Shown here in pieces: positions 26,701-36,842 of a stretch of DNA of 64,000 nt. The notes beneath the pieces were generated by a model. The model was not told the origin of the DNA and did no database searches. It saw only the letters and a list, made by a program, of their open reading frames with translations. Positions within the stretch are counted from its first letter, which is position 1. Every line of letters begins with the position of its first letter. The translations under genes were made by a program, and so were the position numbers. The stretch comes from CAVVIH01 sp963748295 (GTDB taxonomy: Bacteria; Acidobacteriota; Vicinamibacteria; Vicinamibacterales; 2-12-FULL-66-21): contig CAVVIH010000001.1 of the NCBI GenBank assembly GCA_963748295.1, positions 186,001 to 250,000 on the forward strand, given 5' to 3'.

Positions 26701-28365
26701 AATCGTGCCGCCGTTGATCACCGCCACGCGCTTCGCGCCTTCGCGTGCGGTGAGCACATCGTTCACCCGATCCCACGTCAGCCGCGGACGCAGGTCGGCG
26801 AAGTCGTCGGAGGGGTAGCGCCCCGAGAGCATGTCGAGCACGCCGTCGAAAACGCTTCGGCTCAGGTCAGCGAAGGGCGCCGCCTGACGGACTGCCGCGA
26901 AGAGGGCGTCGACCTTCCAGGCATCCATCGACACCGTCGCGACGATCTGCTGGGCGAGCACGTCGAGTGGATTCCGCGGGTAGCGGCTCGACTCGATGTG
27001 CCCGTCGTGCATGGCGCGAGTCACGGCAGCGCAGGCGACGAGATCGCCGCGGAACTTCGGGACGATGACGCCGCGGCTGGCCGCACCGATGGTATGACCC
27101 GCGCGCCCGATCCGCTGCATGCCGCTCGCGACCGACGGCGGCGCCTCGATCTGCACGACGAGATCGATTGCGCCCATGTCGATCCCGAGCTCCAGCGACG
27201 AGGTCGCGACGAGGCCGCGCAGCTGACCGGCCTTCAGCCGATCCTCGACCTCGATGCGCTGCGGGCGCGCCAGCGATCCGTGGTGCGAGCGGACCAGCGT
27301 TTCACCGGCGAGCTCGTTGAGGGCGGCGGCAAGCCGCTCGGCGATCCGCCGGCTGTTGACGAAAATCAGCGTCGAGCGATGGGCCTTCACGAGCTCGAGC
27401 AGGCGCGGGTGGATGGCCGTCCAGATCGACGATCGGACCGGCCCCTGCGAGGCGGGTCCGCTCGGGATTTCCTGCGGCTGCCCGATCGCCGCCATGTCCT
27501 CGACCGGGACCTCGATGCGAAGCTCGAGCCGCTTCTTCTCGGACGTATCGACGATGGTCACGGGCCTGTAGTCGAGAGCCGAGCTGCCTTGGCTGTCTTC
27601 GAACTCGTCGTGAAGGCTCTTTTCGGTGCTCGCGGCGGTCCGCTTCGTCTTGCGCTTGTCGGTCCTGGGCTTGGGCTTGGGCTTGCGCCGGTCCGCACCC
27701 CCCAGAAACCGCGCAACCTCGTCGAGCGGGCGCTGCGTCGCCGAGAGCCCGATGCGGACCAGCGGCGGCGCATCCTGGGCTCGCAGTGCTTCGAGGCGCT
27801 CGAGCGACAGCGCGAGGTGCGCGCCACGCTTGGTCGGCACGAGCGCGTGGATTTCGTCGAGGATGACCGTATCGATCGAACGCAGCGCCTCGCGCGCGTT
27901 CGACGTCAGGATCAGGTAGAGCGACTCGGGTGTCGTGATCAGGATGTCCGCGGGCTCCCGCTGAAAGCGCGAGCGCTCTGTGGCGGGGGTGTCGCCGGTT
28001 CGAATCGCGATGGAGGGAATGTGCGCGCCGTCACCGCGCGCTTCCGCCCGATGCGCAATGCCCGCCAGAGGCGAGCGCAGGTTGCGCTCGACGTCCACGG
28101 CGAGGGCCTTGAGCGGGGAGATATAGACGACGCGGCAGCGCCGGTCCTTCGGCGGCACCGGCTCGAACATCAGCCGGTTGATGCACCAGAGAAACGCACT
28201 GAGCGTCTTGCCGCTGCCGGTGGGCGCGAGGATGAGGGCCGATTCCCCACGGGCGATGGCCGGCCAGCCCTGCCGCTGCGGTGGGGTAGGCGCCTCGAAC
28301 GACGCGCGGAACCAGTCGGCTACCGCTGGATGAAACAGCCCGAGCACGTCGGTACGCGCGGCCAT
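23748..28365 (-). CDS. lhr: Large ATP-dependent helicase Lhr (frameshift near C-terminal third)
   Basis: A helicase of about 1538 residues. The N-terminal Lhr core has Walker A LAPTGSGKTLSAFLWCINRL, DEIHAL (Walker B), RIGLSATQRPL, and QRIGRAGH near residue 420. A basic linker (KPKPKPRTDKRKTKR) interrupts the first RecA domain. The frame breaks near 24735: ALYLADHFARLRRPSS is followed in the next frame by DLSSREQAIVEYLRSEGASF and continues to the stop at 23748. Lhr is a 3'-5' single-strand DNA translocase linked to DNA repair. The lhr-nei pair is also found in Mycobacterium, which supports a joint repair role. TAAAAT six bases before the ATG suggests a leaderless message. Confidence 0.92.
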
Positions 28366-28477
28366 CTTTGTATTTTAGGTGCCTGTTCCCTTTGCATGCA
28401 TCCACGGGATAGGGCACAATGGCAGGTAACCCCCAGCTCGACATCAACCCTCTATCCTCGGGGACAAAAACGCATTT

Positions 28478-28732
28478 ATGGGTGATTCCGGAGAAGGACT
28501 GGTAGACGCCGACGCGCGCATCCAGGAACAGATCGAAGAGCGGGAGTCGGAGCGGCGCCGCCGGGCACAAGGGCAGCCGAAGATCGATCCCGAAAAAGTG
28601 CGACAAATCGAGTCTTTGCGGCTCGCCCGGGCGGAACTGGAACGTCAGTCCGGTTCGACAACGCATCCCGTGCGCAAGCAGCAGATCAAGGCTGCCATAG
28701 CCGAGATCGACAAACGACTCGCGCTCGGCTAA
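28478..28732 (+). CDS. Small charged coiled-coil protein, unknown function
   Basis: 84 residues, very rich in Glu, Arg and Gln. Two helical segments are visible: ARIQEQIEERESERRRRAQG and ESLRLARAELERQSG with a final KQQIKAAIAEIDKRLALG. No Cys, no membrane segment and no family was recognised. The ATG at 28478 follows a GC-poor stretch (ACAAAAACGCATTT). It stands alone between divergently placed lhr and a convergent kinase gene, which it overlaps by 4 bases. It is called a gene because its codon bias and spacing fit; it could be wrong. Confidence 0.55.
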   Translation: MGDSGEGLVDADARIQEQIEERESERRRRAQGQPKIDPEKVRQIESLRLARAELERQSGSTTHPVRKQQIKAAIAEIDKRLALG

Positions 28733-31698
28733 CGCAGATCGAGCGACGACGAGAGCAGGTGGGCGAAGGCCTGCGGTGACGGAGGCCTTCGATCCGGGTT
28801 CACGTCGAGGGCCACACGGATGGCCCGTTCGGTGGCCGGCGAGATGTTCATGCCGCCCATCGGCGGCGCTCCGCGCGCGTGGGCGAGGATCACCTCGCCC
28901 AGCGATCCCCTTCCGAAGGGCAGCTCGCCCGTCAGCATCTCGTAGGCGACGACTCCCAGGCTGAACACGTCGGTCCGCCCGTCGAGCGTGGTTCCGTGAA
29001 ACTGCTCGGGGGCCATGTAGGCGGGCGTACCGATAATCATCCCGGCCGTCGTCAGCAGGCTCTGATCCGACGTCTGCAGCCTGTCTGTCGCCGGAGCTTC
29101 GTCGGCGACGACCTTGGCGACGCCGAAATCGAGCACCTTTGCGTCCACTCCGGCGCCGGGAAGCAGGATATTCTCCGGCTTCAGGTCCCGGTGGAGCACG
29201 CCTCCCCGGTGTGCGGTCTCGATCGCGTCGCACACCGCGGTGAGAATCCGCATCGCCTGCCGCGGGTCGAGCCGTCCTTCCTTCTGCAGCACGCGGCGCA
29301 GGTCCTCGCCGCGCACCAGCTCCATCACCAGATACGCGCCGCCGTGCGGGAACGTGCCGTAGTCGTAAATCGCGACGATTGACGGGTGCTGGAGCCGCGC
29401 GATGATCTGGGCTTCACGCCGGAAACGCCGGCGCGCCTCGGGATCCCCCATCAGCTCCGCGCGCACCACCTTGACCGCGACGAGGCGGTCGAGGCGCATG
29501 TCGCGCGCGCGATAGACGCCGCCCATGCCGCCGCGTCCGATCAGCTGCTCGATGCGGTACTTGTTGTCGATCAAACGCGGCACCGCTGGCACTGCCTGCA
29601 TCGCCGAATTGTCGGACGGACAGCGCGTGACGTCGGTGTCCTCGCACCGCCCGCACTTCGGGCACTCCATCATCGGACGGATGACCGGCGTCACCGCGCC
29701 CGTCCGCTCGGTGTCGTCGGTCTTCGAGCTGCCGCGGCGGCGCAGCTGCGCCACGTCGAAACAGAACGCCATCTGCGTGGCGATGCTGGCCAGCAGCTCG
29801 CGGTCCTCGGCGGTATACGCCTCCTCGGAGCGCCGCTCGGCGAGCGCGATGATGCCGACGAGCGAGTGGTCTTCGCCGGTGATCGGGACGAGCAGCACCG
29901 TGCCGGTCGACTGCAGCCACCGCCGTTCCTCGGTCGGGAGCCGCCGCGCCGGCGATCTCGCATCGGCGAGGTAGATCTCGAGCGGCTCGTCCGACCACCG
30001 GAGCATCGAGACGATGCCCCCCTGCATGGGAAGGGCCTCGACCGTCCCGTGCAGCGTCGCCACGGCCGCCAGACTTGCCGATTCGTCGTTGGCGACCAGG
30101 ACCGCCGCCATCTGCGGATGCAGCGCCTGGTCCAGCTCGCGCACGACCATGTTCGCGAGATCGACGGGATCGGTTTCGAACCGCACGCGGCTCGACAGCG
30201 ACAGCAGAATCTTCCGCGCGTCGTACTCTTCCCTGAAGAACTGCTGATCGAGCCACTGCCTCGCGCGCTCCTTGTACCGCCACATCACGACCGCGGCGAC
30301 GACCAGCGCGAGAAACACCCCCGAGCTGCTGCCGACGATCTGGGCGAGTGTCTTGTCGCGGTCAGCGGCGAGCGACACAATCAGCGCGGCCACCGGGAGA
30401 ATCGTCAACACCGTGAGGCCGCGGTTCGCCAGCGCGTATTGCAGGCTTCGCCTCAGCACGACGCGCGGACCAAGCACGTGCGCGACGCCGATTGCGTAGA
30501 CCAGCCCGAACGCCGGCAGCAGCACGAGCGCCTGGAGCACGATCGTCAACGGCAGCGGATAGTGCGGCGCGGTGCCGCCGAGCGCCGCCGCGGTGATCGG
30601 GATGCCTTCTTTCAGCGCATACGCCAGGATTCCCGGCACGGCCGTGTAGAGCGCCATCCGGATACGGCGGCGCTCGTTGGCGTTGTGATTGAACCTGTAG
30701 CGGAATGTGCCCTCGACGACGGCGGCGACGTTGACGGCAAGCGCCACGGCAAACGAAGCGAAGTAGACGCGGGGATGCGTCGCGTCCCAGATCGCCATCC
30801 GCTCCGCTCCCGCGACGCCCGTGAGGTACAGCGCGGTCATGAGGCTCGGGACGATCATCGGCGCGGCGGCCAGCAGCGGAACGGCGACCAGCCAGCGGTG
30901 ACGCCCGACGAGCGCGGAGCGACTCGGGAAGTAGAGGATCGCGAGCGCGATCATGGGAAAGGCCAGCGGAGCGGCCATCCACGCAAAGACCGTCAGCAGG
31001 CCGGCTGCCGGGCCGAAGACCCGCTCTGACGCGAGCAGCGGGCCTCCGCCGGCCACCCCGCTGAACGCGAGCGCGAGCGCACACAGCGCCGCCGTCGAAT
31101 CGGAGCTCCTGAGGATGAAGAGCACGACCGCGCCGCCGACGAACACGATCGTCTGAATGATCAGGCCGAGGTGACGTTCGGCCCATCCGGAGGTATCCGT
31201 GCGCCATGCGGAGAGCCGGTCCAGCGTGACGTCGCGAGTGACCGCAGTCCGCGTGGCGAGTACAGTCCATTGCACCGGGCCGCTGACGCCGTGCCAATAC
31301 AGCTCCCGCCACAGCGCCATCCGCTGGGCTGAACTCCCCGCCTCGGACGCCTTCAGCACGCGTGCGGCGGCAGCGCCGCCGAGCGGACGCTGCGAGAGGA
31401 CGAGGTCGCCCGGCTGGATGCCGCTGCTCGCGGCGGGCGAACCGGGATGGACGTCCGTCACCCTGAGCGGGCCGTCGAGCTCGTGGCTGACATCAGCGGG
31501 GCGGGCAAGCGGCTGGTTTCGCGAGACGGGATCGCCGGCAAGCCGCACACCGGCGCCGGCCGGCCAGAGATACGGGCGAACGAATCCGATTTGAAGAATC
31601 GCGCAGACGACCGAGAGGGCAAGGATGGCGGTGACCCCCCAGGCCCAGCGCGGCAGGCGCTCGAGGGTGACACGTTCGACCGGCGATGGGGCGGCCAT
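28729..31698 (-). CDS. Multi-pass receptor-like Ser/Thr kinase with PDZ and GAF domains
   Basis: An intact 989-residue protein. In order: a membrane helix (WAWGVTAILALSVVCAILQI), a PDZ-like segment RVTDVHPGSPAASSGIQPGD near residues 80-105, eight or nine further membrane helices to about 460, a GAF-like domain at about 490-640, a zinc-ribbon-like CPKCGRCEDTDVTRCPSD near 680, and a full Ser/Thr kinase domain (glycine loop IGRGGMGGVYRA, VLHRDLKPENILL, LDFGVAK, GTPAYMAPEQ). All kinase residues are present. It is probably a membrane sensor that reports small-molecule or redox signals to the kinase. It follows ftsH on the same strand by 36 bases, with TACAAT at 31712-31707 as a possible own promoter. 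Confidence 0.9.
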   Translation of the reverse strand: MAAPSPVERVTLERLPRWAWGVTAILALSVVCAILQIGFVRPYLWPAGAGVRLAGDPVSRNQPLARPADVSHELDGPLRVTDVHPGSPAASSGIQPGDLVLSQRPLGGAAAARVLKASEAGSSAQRMALWRELYWHGVSGPVQWTVLATRTAVTRDVTLDRLSAWRTDTSGWAERHLGLIIQTIVFVGGAVVLFILRSSDSTAALCALALAFSGVAGGGPLLASERVFGPAAGLLTVFAWMAAPLAFPMIALAILYFPSRSALVGRHRWLVAVPLLAAAPMIVPSLMTALYLTGVAGAERMAIWDATHPRVYFASFAVALAVNVAAVVEGTFRYRFNHNANERRRIRMALYTAVPGILAYALKEGIPITAAALGGTAPHYPLPLTIVLQALVLLPAFGLVYAIGVAHVLGPRVVLRRSLQYALANRGLTVLTILPVAALIVSLAADRDKTLAQIVGSSSGVFLALVVAAVVMWRYKERARQWLDQQFFREEYDARKILLSLSSRVRFETDPVDLANMVVRELDQALHPQMAAVLVANDESASLAAVATLHGTVEALPMQGGIVSMLRWSDEPLEIYLADARSPARRLPTEERRWLQSTGTVLLVPITGEDHSLVGIIALAERRSEEAYTAEDRELLASIATQMAFCFDVAQLRRRGSSKTDDTERTGAVTPVIRPMMECPKCGRCEDTDVTRCPSDNSAMQAVPAVPRLIDNKYRIEQLIGRGGMGGVYRARDMRLDRLVAVKVVRAELMGDPEARRRFRREAQIIARLQHPSIVAIYDYGTFPHGGAYLVMELVRGEDLRRVLQKEGRLDPRQAMRILTAVCDAIETAHRGGVLHRDLKPENILLPGAGVDAKVLDFGVAKVVADEAPATDRLQTSDQSLLTTAGMIIGTPAYMAPEQFHGTTLDGRTDVFSLGVVAYEMLTGELPFGRGSLGEVILAHARGAPPMGGMNISPATERAIRVALDVNPDRRPPSPQAFAHLLSSSLDLR

Positions 31699-31734
31699 CG
31701 CCGGTCATTGTAGAACTTGTGCGGAAGAGATCGC

Positions 31735-33531
31735 TTAGATGGAGGTCGCGCCCGCGCGCTCGAGGATGGCCTTGATCTCGTCGGCTTCGAGCGATTCGAC
31801 CTGCAGCAGTTCGTCGGCCATCAGGCGGACCGCTTCGCGATTGCGCTCGATGACGCGGCGGGCGAGGTCGTAGCCGTCCATGATCACCTTGCGAATCTCC
31901 TCGTCCACGCGCTGTGCCGTCGCCTCGCTGACCGCGTGCGCCTTGTCGGCTTCGAACGCGTTGCCCGGTTTGCGGAAGGCGAGAGGACCGAGCTCCGACA
32001 TGCCCCACTCGCACACCATGTGCTGCGCGATGTCGGTCGCGCGCTCGATGTCGTTGGAGGCGCCGCTCGTCATGTGCTGCATGAACAGCTCCTCGGCGAC
32101 GCGGCCGCCCATCAGGACCGCCACCTGCGTTTCGAGAAAGCCCTTCGTGTAGGTGTGACGGTCCGCCTCGGGGAGCTGCATCGTGACGCCCATCGCGCGA
32201 CCGCGCGGAATGATCGTGACCTTGTGCAGCGGGTCGGCCTGGGGAAGAAGGGCGGCGACGACGGCGTGGCCGGCTTCGTGATAGGCGCAGTTGACGCGAT
32301 CGAGCTCGCTCAGCGCGATGGAACGGCGCTCGACGCCCATCAGCACCTTGTCGCGCGCTTCCTGGAGATCGTCGTTCGAGACCGTGCGGCGGCCCGCGCG
32401 TCCCGCGAAGAGCGCCGCCTCGTTGACGAGGTTCGCGAGGTCCGCTCCCGAGAAGCCCGGCGTGCCGCGGGCGATCGATCGCAGATCGGCGTCGGCATCG
32501 ACCTGCACCTTGCGCGTGTGCACCCGCAGGATCGCCTCGCGGCCGCGCAGGTCGGGATTGCCGACCGTCACCTGGCGATCGAAGCGGCCGGGCCGCAGGA
32601 GCGCCGGATCGAGGATGTCCTGCCGGTTGGTTGCCGCGATGACGACGATCCCGCGATGCGATTCGAAGCCGTCCATCTCGACGAGCAGCTGGTTGAGCGT
32701 CTGCTCACGCTCTTCGTGGCTGAGCGAGCTGCCGCCGCGGCTCCGGCCGACGGCGTCGAGCTCGTCGATGAAGATGATGCAGGAGGGGTGGCGGCGTGCT
32801 TCGCGGAACAGCCGGCGGACCCGCGCCGCGCCGACGCCCGCATACATCTCGACGAAATCCGAGCCGCTCGCGAACAGGAACGGCACGCCCGCCTCGCCGG
32901 CAATCGAGCGGGCGAGCAGCGTCTTGCCTGTCCCCGGAGGACCGATGAGCAGCACGCCTTTCGGAATGCGTCCGCCGATCGCCGAGAACCGCTGCGGCTC
33001 GCGCAGGAAATCGACGATCTCCTTCACTTCGTCCTTGGCTTCGTCGACGCCGGCGACGTCCTGGAAGGTGATGACGGTTTCGCCGCGCTCGGCCACGCGC
33101 GCCCGTCCCGACATCGACGGGATGCGGCCGGCGGTCGTGCGATAGACCGTGAAACCGAGAAGCGCGAGAAACGCCGCGGCGGTCGCCATCGCGCCCCAGC
33201 TGAGCGACGCGGGATCGACGGGCGGCGTGACGTCGACGCGAATCCCCCGCCGCGCGAGATCGGTGACGAACGAGGCGTTGGCGGCGAGAAAGTCAGGCGG
33301 CACGAACGTCTTCAGCACGCGGCCGTCTTTCAGCTGCACGTCCATCGTTCGTTCGGTGAAGGTGACCTGCGCGACGGTGCCGGACTCGACGGTGTCGAGA
33401 AACTCGGAGAAGGCGAGCGGGGTGTCGGCCGGCGGCAGCTTGGCGACGTAGACGGCCGTTCCAACGGCGATCAGCGCGACGATTGCGGCGGCAATCAGGT
33501 AACGGGGCTTGCGGAAACGAGATAAAGCCAC
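31735..33531 (-). CDS. ftsH: ATP-dependent zinc metalloprotease FtsH
   Basis: Membrane-bound AAA+ protease that degrades unstable membrane and cytosolic proteins. Two membrane helices (YLIAAAIVALIAVGTAVYVA and WGAMATAAAFLALLGFTVY) flank a periplasmic domain of about 90 residues. The AAA module has GVLLIGPPGTGKTLLARSIA, IIFIDELDAVGR and the SRH ALLRPGRFDRQV; the zinc site is YHEAGHAVVA. GTG 33531 gives eight residues before the first helix, as usual; an in-frame GTG at 33567 would add twelve. A strong promoter, TTTACA-N17-TACAAT, lies upstream on this strand. The frame is intact. Confidence 0.95.
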   Translation of the reverse strand: MALSRFRKPRYLIAAAIVALIAVGTAVYVAKLPPADTPLAFSEFLDTVESGTVAQVTFTERTMDVQLKDGRVLKTFVPPDFLAANASFVTDLARRGIRVDVTPPVDPASLSWGAMATAAAFLALLGFTVYRTTAGRIPSMSGRARVAERGETVITFQDVAGVDEAKDEVKEIVDFLREPQRFSAIGGRIPKGVLLIGPPGTGKTLLARSIAGEAGVPFLFASGSDFVEMYAGVGAARVRRLFREARRHPSCIIFIDELDAVGRSRGGSSLSHEEREQTLNQLLVEMDGFESHRGIVVIAATNRQDILDPALLRPGRFDRQVTVGNPDLRGREAILRVHTRKVQVDADADLRSIARGTPGFSGADLANLVNEAALFAGRAGRRTVSNDDLQEARDKVLMGVERRSIALSELDRVNCAYHEAGHAVVAALLPQADPLHKVTIIPRGRAMGVTMQLPEADRHTYTKGFLETQVAVLMGGRVAEELFMQHMTSGASNDIERATDIAQHMVCEWGMSELGPLAFRKPGNAFEADKAHAVSEATAQRVDEEIRKVIMDGYDLARRVIERNREAVRLMADELLQVESLEADEIKAILERAGATSI

Positions 33532-33671
33532 AGTTGATCCGTTTCGCGAAGTGGCCGGGCAGATCACGGACGGTCGAGGGCGCGATCGGGCGCTCTTCGA
33601 CCTGACCCGCAGATCAGCACCAAGCTATTAGTTGAAAAAAGGCACTCCGCTGGGGATTGGAATGTGTTTCG

Positions 33672-33700
33672 ATTGTACACCGATGGATCGACCCTGTAAA
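33672..33700 (-). promoter_or_regulatory. Sigma-70-type promoter of ftsH
   Basis: On the minus strand TTTACA (33700-33695) and TACAAT (33677-33672) are separated by exactly 17 bp. The -35 lies in CTCGTTTACAGGG, which recurs at the infA promoter. The transcript would start near 33665, with a leader of about 100-130 nt before ftsH. Confidence 0.7.
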
Positions 33701-33717
33701 CGAGCCAGTTCGACAAA

Positions 33718-34461
33718 ATGTCGATAGCTCAGCCTTTATTGACGCAAAGACGTGCAGCAAACCTTTGGGCGGCGTGGCTCGTCCATATTTATACGGCGTC
33801 GGGTGCGCTCTGTGCGTTCTTCGGGACGCTGGCGGTGTTCAGCTCGCGGTACCGGGATGCGTTTCTGCTGATGGCGCTCGCGACGTTCCTCGATGCGACC
33901 GACGGCGTCCTCGCCCGGGCTGCCGCCGTCAAGGCAGTGCTGCCCGGGTTCGACGGCGCGCGTCTCGACGACATCGTCGACTACCTGACGTTCGTCTTCC
34001 TGCCAGCGCTGCTGTTGTATCAATCCGGCGCATTGCCGAGCGGCTGGGGTGCGCTCGTGGCGTCGTGCATCCTGCTCAGCAGCGCCTATGGCTTCGCATC
34101 GGGCGACGCGAAAACCGACGATCACTTTTTCACAGGGTTTCCTTCCTACTGGAACATCGTGGCGCTCTATCTCTACGCCGCCAAGCGTTCCGCCGGCGAT
34201 CAACGCCGTCATTCTGATCGGGCTGACCGCGCTCGTGTTCGTCCGAATCGGATACGTGTATCCGACGCGGACGCCGACGCTCCGCACGCTCACGCTCGGT
34301 ACTCGGATCGATCTGGGCGCTGCTCATCGATTGCCGTGATCTACACGCTGCCTGACGTGCCGGGTGTTCTGCTGGCGGCGTCGCTCTTCTTTCCGGCGTA
34401 CTACGTCGTGCTTTCGCTCGTGCTGCAGATGCGCCGCGCGCGGGCGCTGCGACCAACGTGA
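33718..34461 (+). CDS. pcs: CDP-alcohol phosphatidyltransferase, probable phosphatidylcholine synthase (frameshifted)
   Basis: An inner-membrane enzyme of about 247 residues with seven or eight hydrophobic helices. The CDP-alcohol motif D-x2-DG-x2-AR is seen in FLDATDGVLARAAAVK, followed by LPGFDGARLDDIVDYLTFVF. This spacing, with a Lys and LPxFDG insert, and the later TDDHFFTGFPSYWNIVALYL are typical of phosphatidylcholine synthase (CDP-diacylglycerol plus choline). Two compensating breaks, near 34190 and 34300, hide the segment NAVILIGLTALVFVRIGYVY between them. The last four bases overlap the next PBP gene (GTGA). Phosphatidylserine synthase is the alternative but fits the motif less well. 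Confidence 0.78.
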   Translation: MSIAQPLLTQRRAANLWAAWLVHIYTASGALCAFFGTLAVFSSRYRDAFLLMALATFLDATDGVLARAAAVKAVLPGFDGARLDDIVDYLTFVFLPALLLYQSGALPSGWGALVASCILLSSAYGFASGDAKTDDHFFTGFPSYWNIVALYLYAAKRSAGDQRRHSDRADRARVRPNRIRVSDADADAPHAHARYSDRSGRCSSIAVIYTLPDVPGVLLAASLFFPAYYVVLSLVLQMRRARALRPT

Positions 34462-36469
34462 TCCGCTGGAACGGCACGCTGCGCGACCGCATCGCCGGCA
34501 CCATCTTCGCCATCCTCGTCGTCCTCACCGCGGTGAGCATGACGTGGCTCTTCCGCCAGGGTCATGCGGTTTATCGTCTGACCCGCGGCATCGGCGACAC
34601 CTGGTTTCTCGCCGCGGACGGCCGGCGATGGTTCAGGCTCGACGAGCACCGGCGTGACGTGCCGCTCGGTGAAATCCCGGAACATCTCCAGCACGCGTTC
34701 ATCGCGATCGAGGACCATCGGTTCTACAGCCACCCGGCATCGACCCGATCGCGCTCGGCCGCGCAGTCGTGCGCAATCTCGCGATCCGGGTACGCGGGAG
34801 GGCGGCAGCACGCTGACGCAGCAGCTCGCGCGCACGCTGTTCCTGTCCAACAAGAAAACCTACGGCCGCAAGGCGCGCGAAGCGGTACTCGCGCTGATGA
34901 TCGACGCGCAGCTGACGAAGGAGCAGGTGCTCGAGCTGTACCTGAACCGGATCTACCTCAGCGCCGGCGTTTACGGCGTCGAGACGATGTCGCGGCATCT
35001 GTTCGGCCGGCCGGCGAGCAAGTTGAACCTGGCCGAGAGCGCGCTGATTGCCGGCCTCGCGCGGGCGCCGTCGGCGCTGTCGCCGTGGTCGAACCTCGAT
35101 GGCGCGATCGAGCGCAGCCACGTCGTGCTGACGCGGATGCGCGAGGAAGGGTTCATCACCGAAGCGCAGGAACGCGAAGCGCGCCGCACGAGCATTCGCA
35201 TCAGGCCGTACCCGGGCGCGACCGATCCGCGCGGCGGCTACGCGAAGGAGTATCTGCGGCAGTTGTTCCGCGATCGGTTCGGCGGCGACCATCCGCCCGA
35301 CTGGGAGGTGCAGACGACCTTCGTCCCCGAGCTGCAGGACCTCGCGGAGCGGACGGTCGCCGACGGGCTGCGCCGGTTCAGCGAGCCGGGTCTGCAGGCT
35401 GCGCTGGTGGCGATCGATCCACGCACCGGCGACGTCCTCGCGCTCGTCGGCGGACGCGATTTCGGCCAGTCGCAGTTCAACCGCGCCACGCGCAGCCGGC
35501 GGCAGCCGGGATCGGCATTCAAGCCGTCTGGTGTATGCCGTGGCGCTCGAGCGTGGCTTCACCCCGGTGTCGGTGATCGACGGCCTCGAGTCGATCGCGC
35601 CGCAGGGGCCCGAGGAGTGGGCGCCGAGAAACGCGAGCGGTGAGATTGCTGACGCGCTGACGCTGCGGGCCGCGCTCCTCGAGTCGAACAACCGCGCCGC
35701 CGCGGCGCTGCAGCAGCGCGTCGGATCGCGCGCCATCCTGCGGCTTGCGTCGGACGTCGGCCTCGAAGACATGCCTGACGTGCCGTCGCTGTCGCTCGGG
35801 ACCGGACTGGTCAGCCCGCTCGATCTCACCGCCGCGTTCGCGATGTTTCCCAACGGCGGGCTCGCCGTCGAACCGCGCGCCATCGTCCGGGTCGTGGACG
35901 CCGACGGCGGCGTCGCTTTCGATCAGCCGGTCCACTCGGAGCGCGTCATCTCGCCGGAGACGGCATTTCAGATGGTGGCGATGCTGAGCGACGTCTCGAT
36001 CGCGGGACGGGCGTCGGCGGCAAGACGGCTTGGCGTGCGGTTTCCCTCCGGTGGGAAGACCGGCACGACCGAACGATTTCAAGGATGCCTGGTTCGTCGG
36101 CTTCTCATCGTCGCTCGTCGTCGGCGTGTGGGTCGGCTACGATCAGCCGAAGAGCATCGGCCGCGACGGCTACGGATCGCGCTACGCGCTGCCGATCTGG
36201 AGCGACTTCATGCGCCGATCGTCGCGGTTGCGCCGCCCGGCGGAGTTCGCGATGCCCGACGGGCTGAAGGAAGAGGAGTTGTGCCGCGTCTCCTACCTGC
36301 GTCCGGTCGAAGGCTGCGCCGTCTATATCGAGTATTTCAAGGCCGAAGACAAGGTGCCCGGCCGGCTCTGCCCCCTGCACGAGGGCAGCATCAAGCAGCG
36401 CGTGCGTCGCGCGGTGGAGGGGTTCCTCACCACGCTGGGGCGGCGGATAAAGGAGATTTCGTGCGGTAG
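34458..36469 (+). CDS. Class A penicillin-binding protein, second copy (several frameshifts)
   Basis: A murein synthase of about 670 residues in at least four pieces. Anchor helix: GTIFAILVVLTAVSMTWLF. GT51: EHLQHAFIAIEDHRFYSHP (catalytic Glu), then after breaks near 34740-34800 EGGSTLTQQLARTLFLSNKK. Transpeptidase: GSAFK near 35520, then a break, ESNNRAAAAL, and GGKTGTTE near 36055 followed by a break and FKDAWFVGFSSSLVVGVWVG. The tail has LCRVSYLRPVEGCAVYIE and RLCPLHEGS. The end lies between TAA 36449 and TAG 36469 depending on the last frame. It overlaps the phosphatidyltransferase stop. It differs clearly in sequence from the PBP at 20016, so the two are not a recent duplication. Confidence 0.83.
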
Positions 36470-36512
36470 GCGGCCCGGAATATGCTCTCAGCTCCTACCC
36501 AGGAGACTGAAC

Positions 36513-36726
36513 ATGAGAGATCACGGGCATCATCCTCATCGTCCTCGGGGTGATTGCACTCGCCTACGGTGGCATCAGCTACACCAAGGAAGAGAAGGTT
36601 CTGGACATCGGCCCCATCGAAGCGACGGCAAAGACGCGCGAAACCATCCCGCTGCCGCCTCTGCTGGGCGGGCTCGCGCTGGCCGGCGGCGTCGCGCTGA
36701 TGATCGCCGGGTCGCGGAAACGCTGA
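36513..36726 (+). CDS. Small DUF3185-like membrane protein (frameshifted)
   Basis: About 70 residues with two membrane helices. The ATG at 36513 has AGGAG eight bases upstream, but its frame breaks after two codons. The correct frame then reads ITGIILIVLGVIALAYGGIS, YTKEEKVLDIGPIEATAKT and IPLPPLLGGLALAGGVALMI, ending GSRKR at TGA 36724-36726. In that frame a TGA stands two codons upstream with no start, so one base must be missing near 36518. The YTKEE...LDIGPI...IPLPP pattern matches the DUF3185 family as I know it. Its role is unknown. Confidence 0.7.
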
Positions 36727-36732
36727 CGTCTG

Positions 36733-36807
36733 GACGGTGTAGCTTCCGGCTGAAGCGGGAAGCCACGGATGCACGGCACGTGTAGCTTCCGGGCTTCAGC
36801 CGGAAGC
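36733..36807. repeat. Two hairpin copies of GTGTAGCTTCCGG
   Basis: Two copies of GGNNGTGTAGCTTCCGG...GGAAGC occur at about 36733-36762 and 36775-36807. In the second, GCTTCCGG pairs with CCGGAAGC around a six-base loop. They separate the small membrane protein gene from the kinase gene and could act as terminators, although no T-run follows. Confidence 0.65.
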
Positions 36808-36842
36808 AAGAGATGCAACGCGACAGTAACTACAATTAGGCG

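Noticed and set aside
26380..28485. Long plus-strand open frame of about 700 codons opposite lhr
   Set aside because: It mirrors the codons of lhr in GC-rich DNA and shows no domain. The same holds for long frames opposite the hybrid kinase (4584-6245), the amidase (12789-14660), the receptor kinase (29386-31029) and ftsH (31717-33525).
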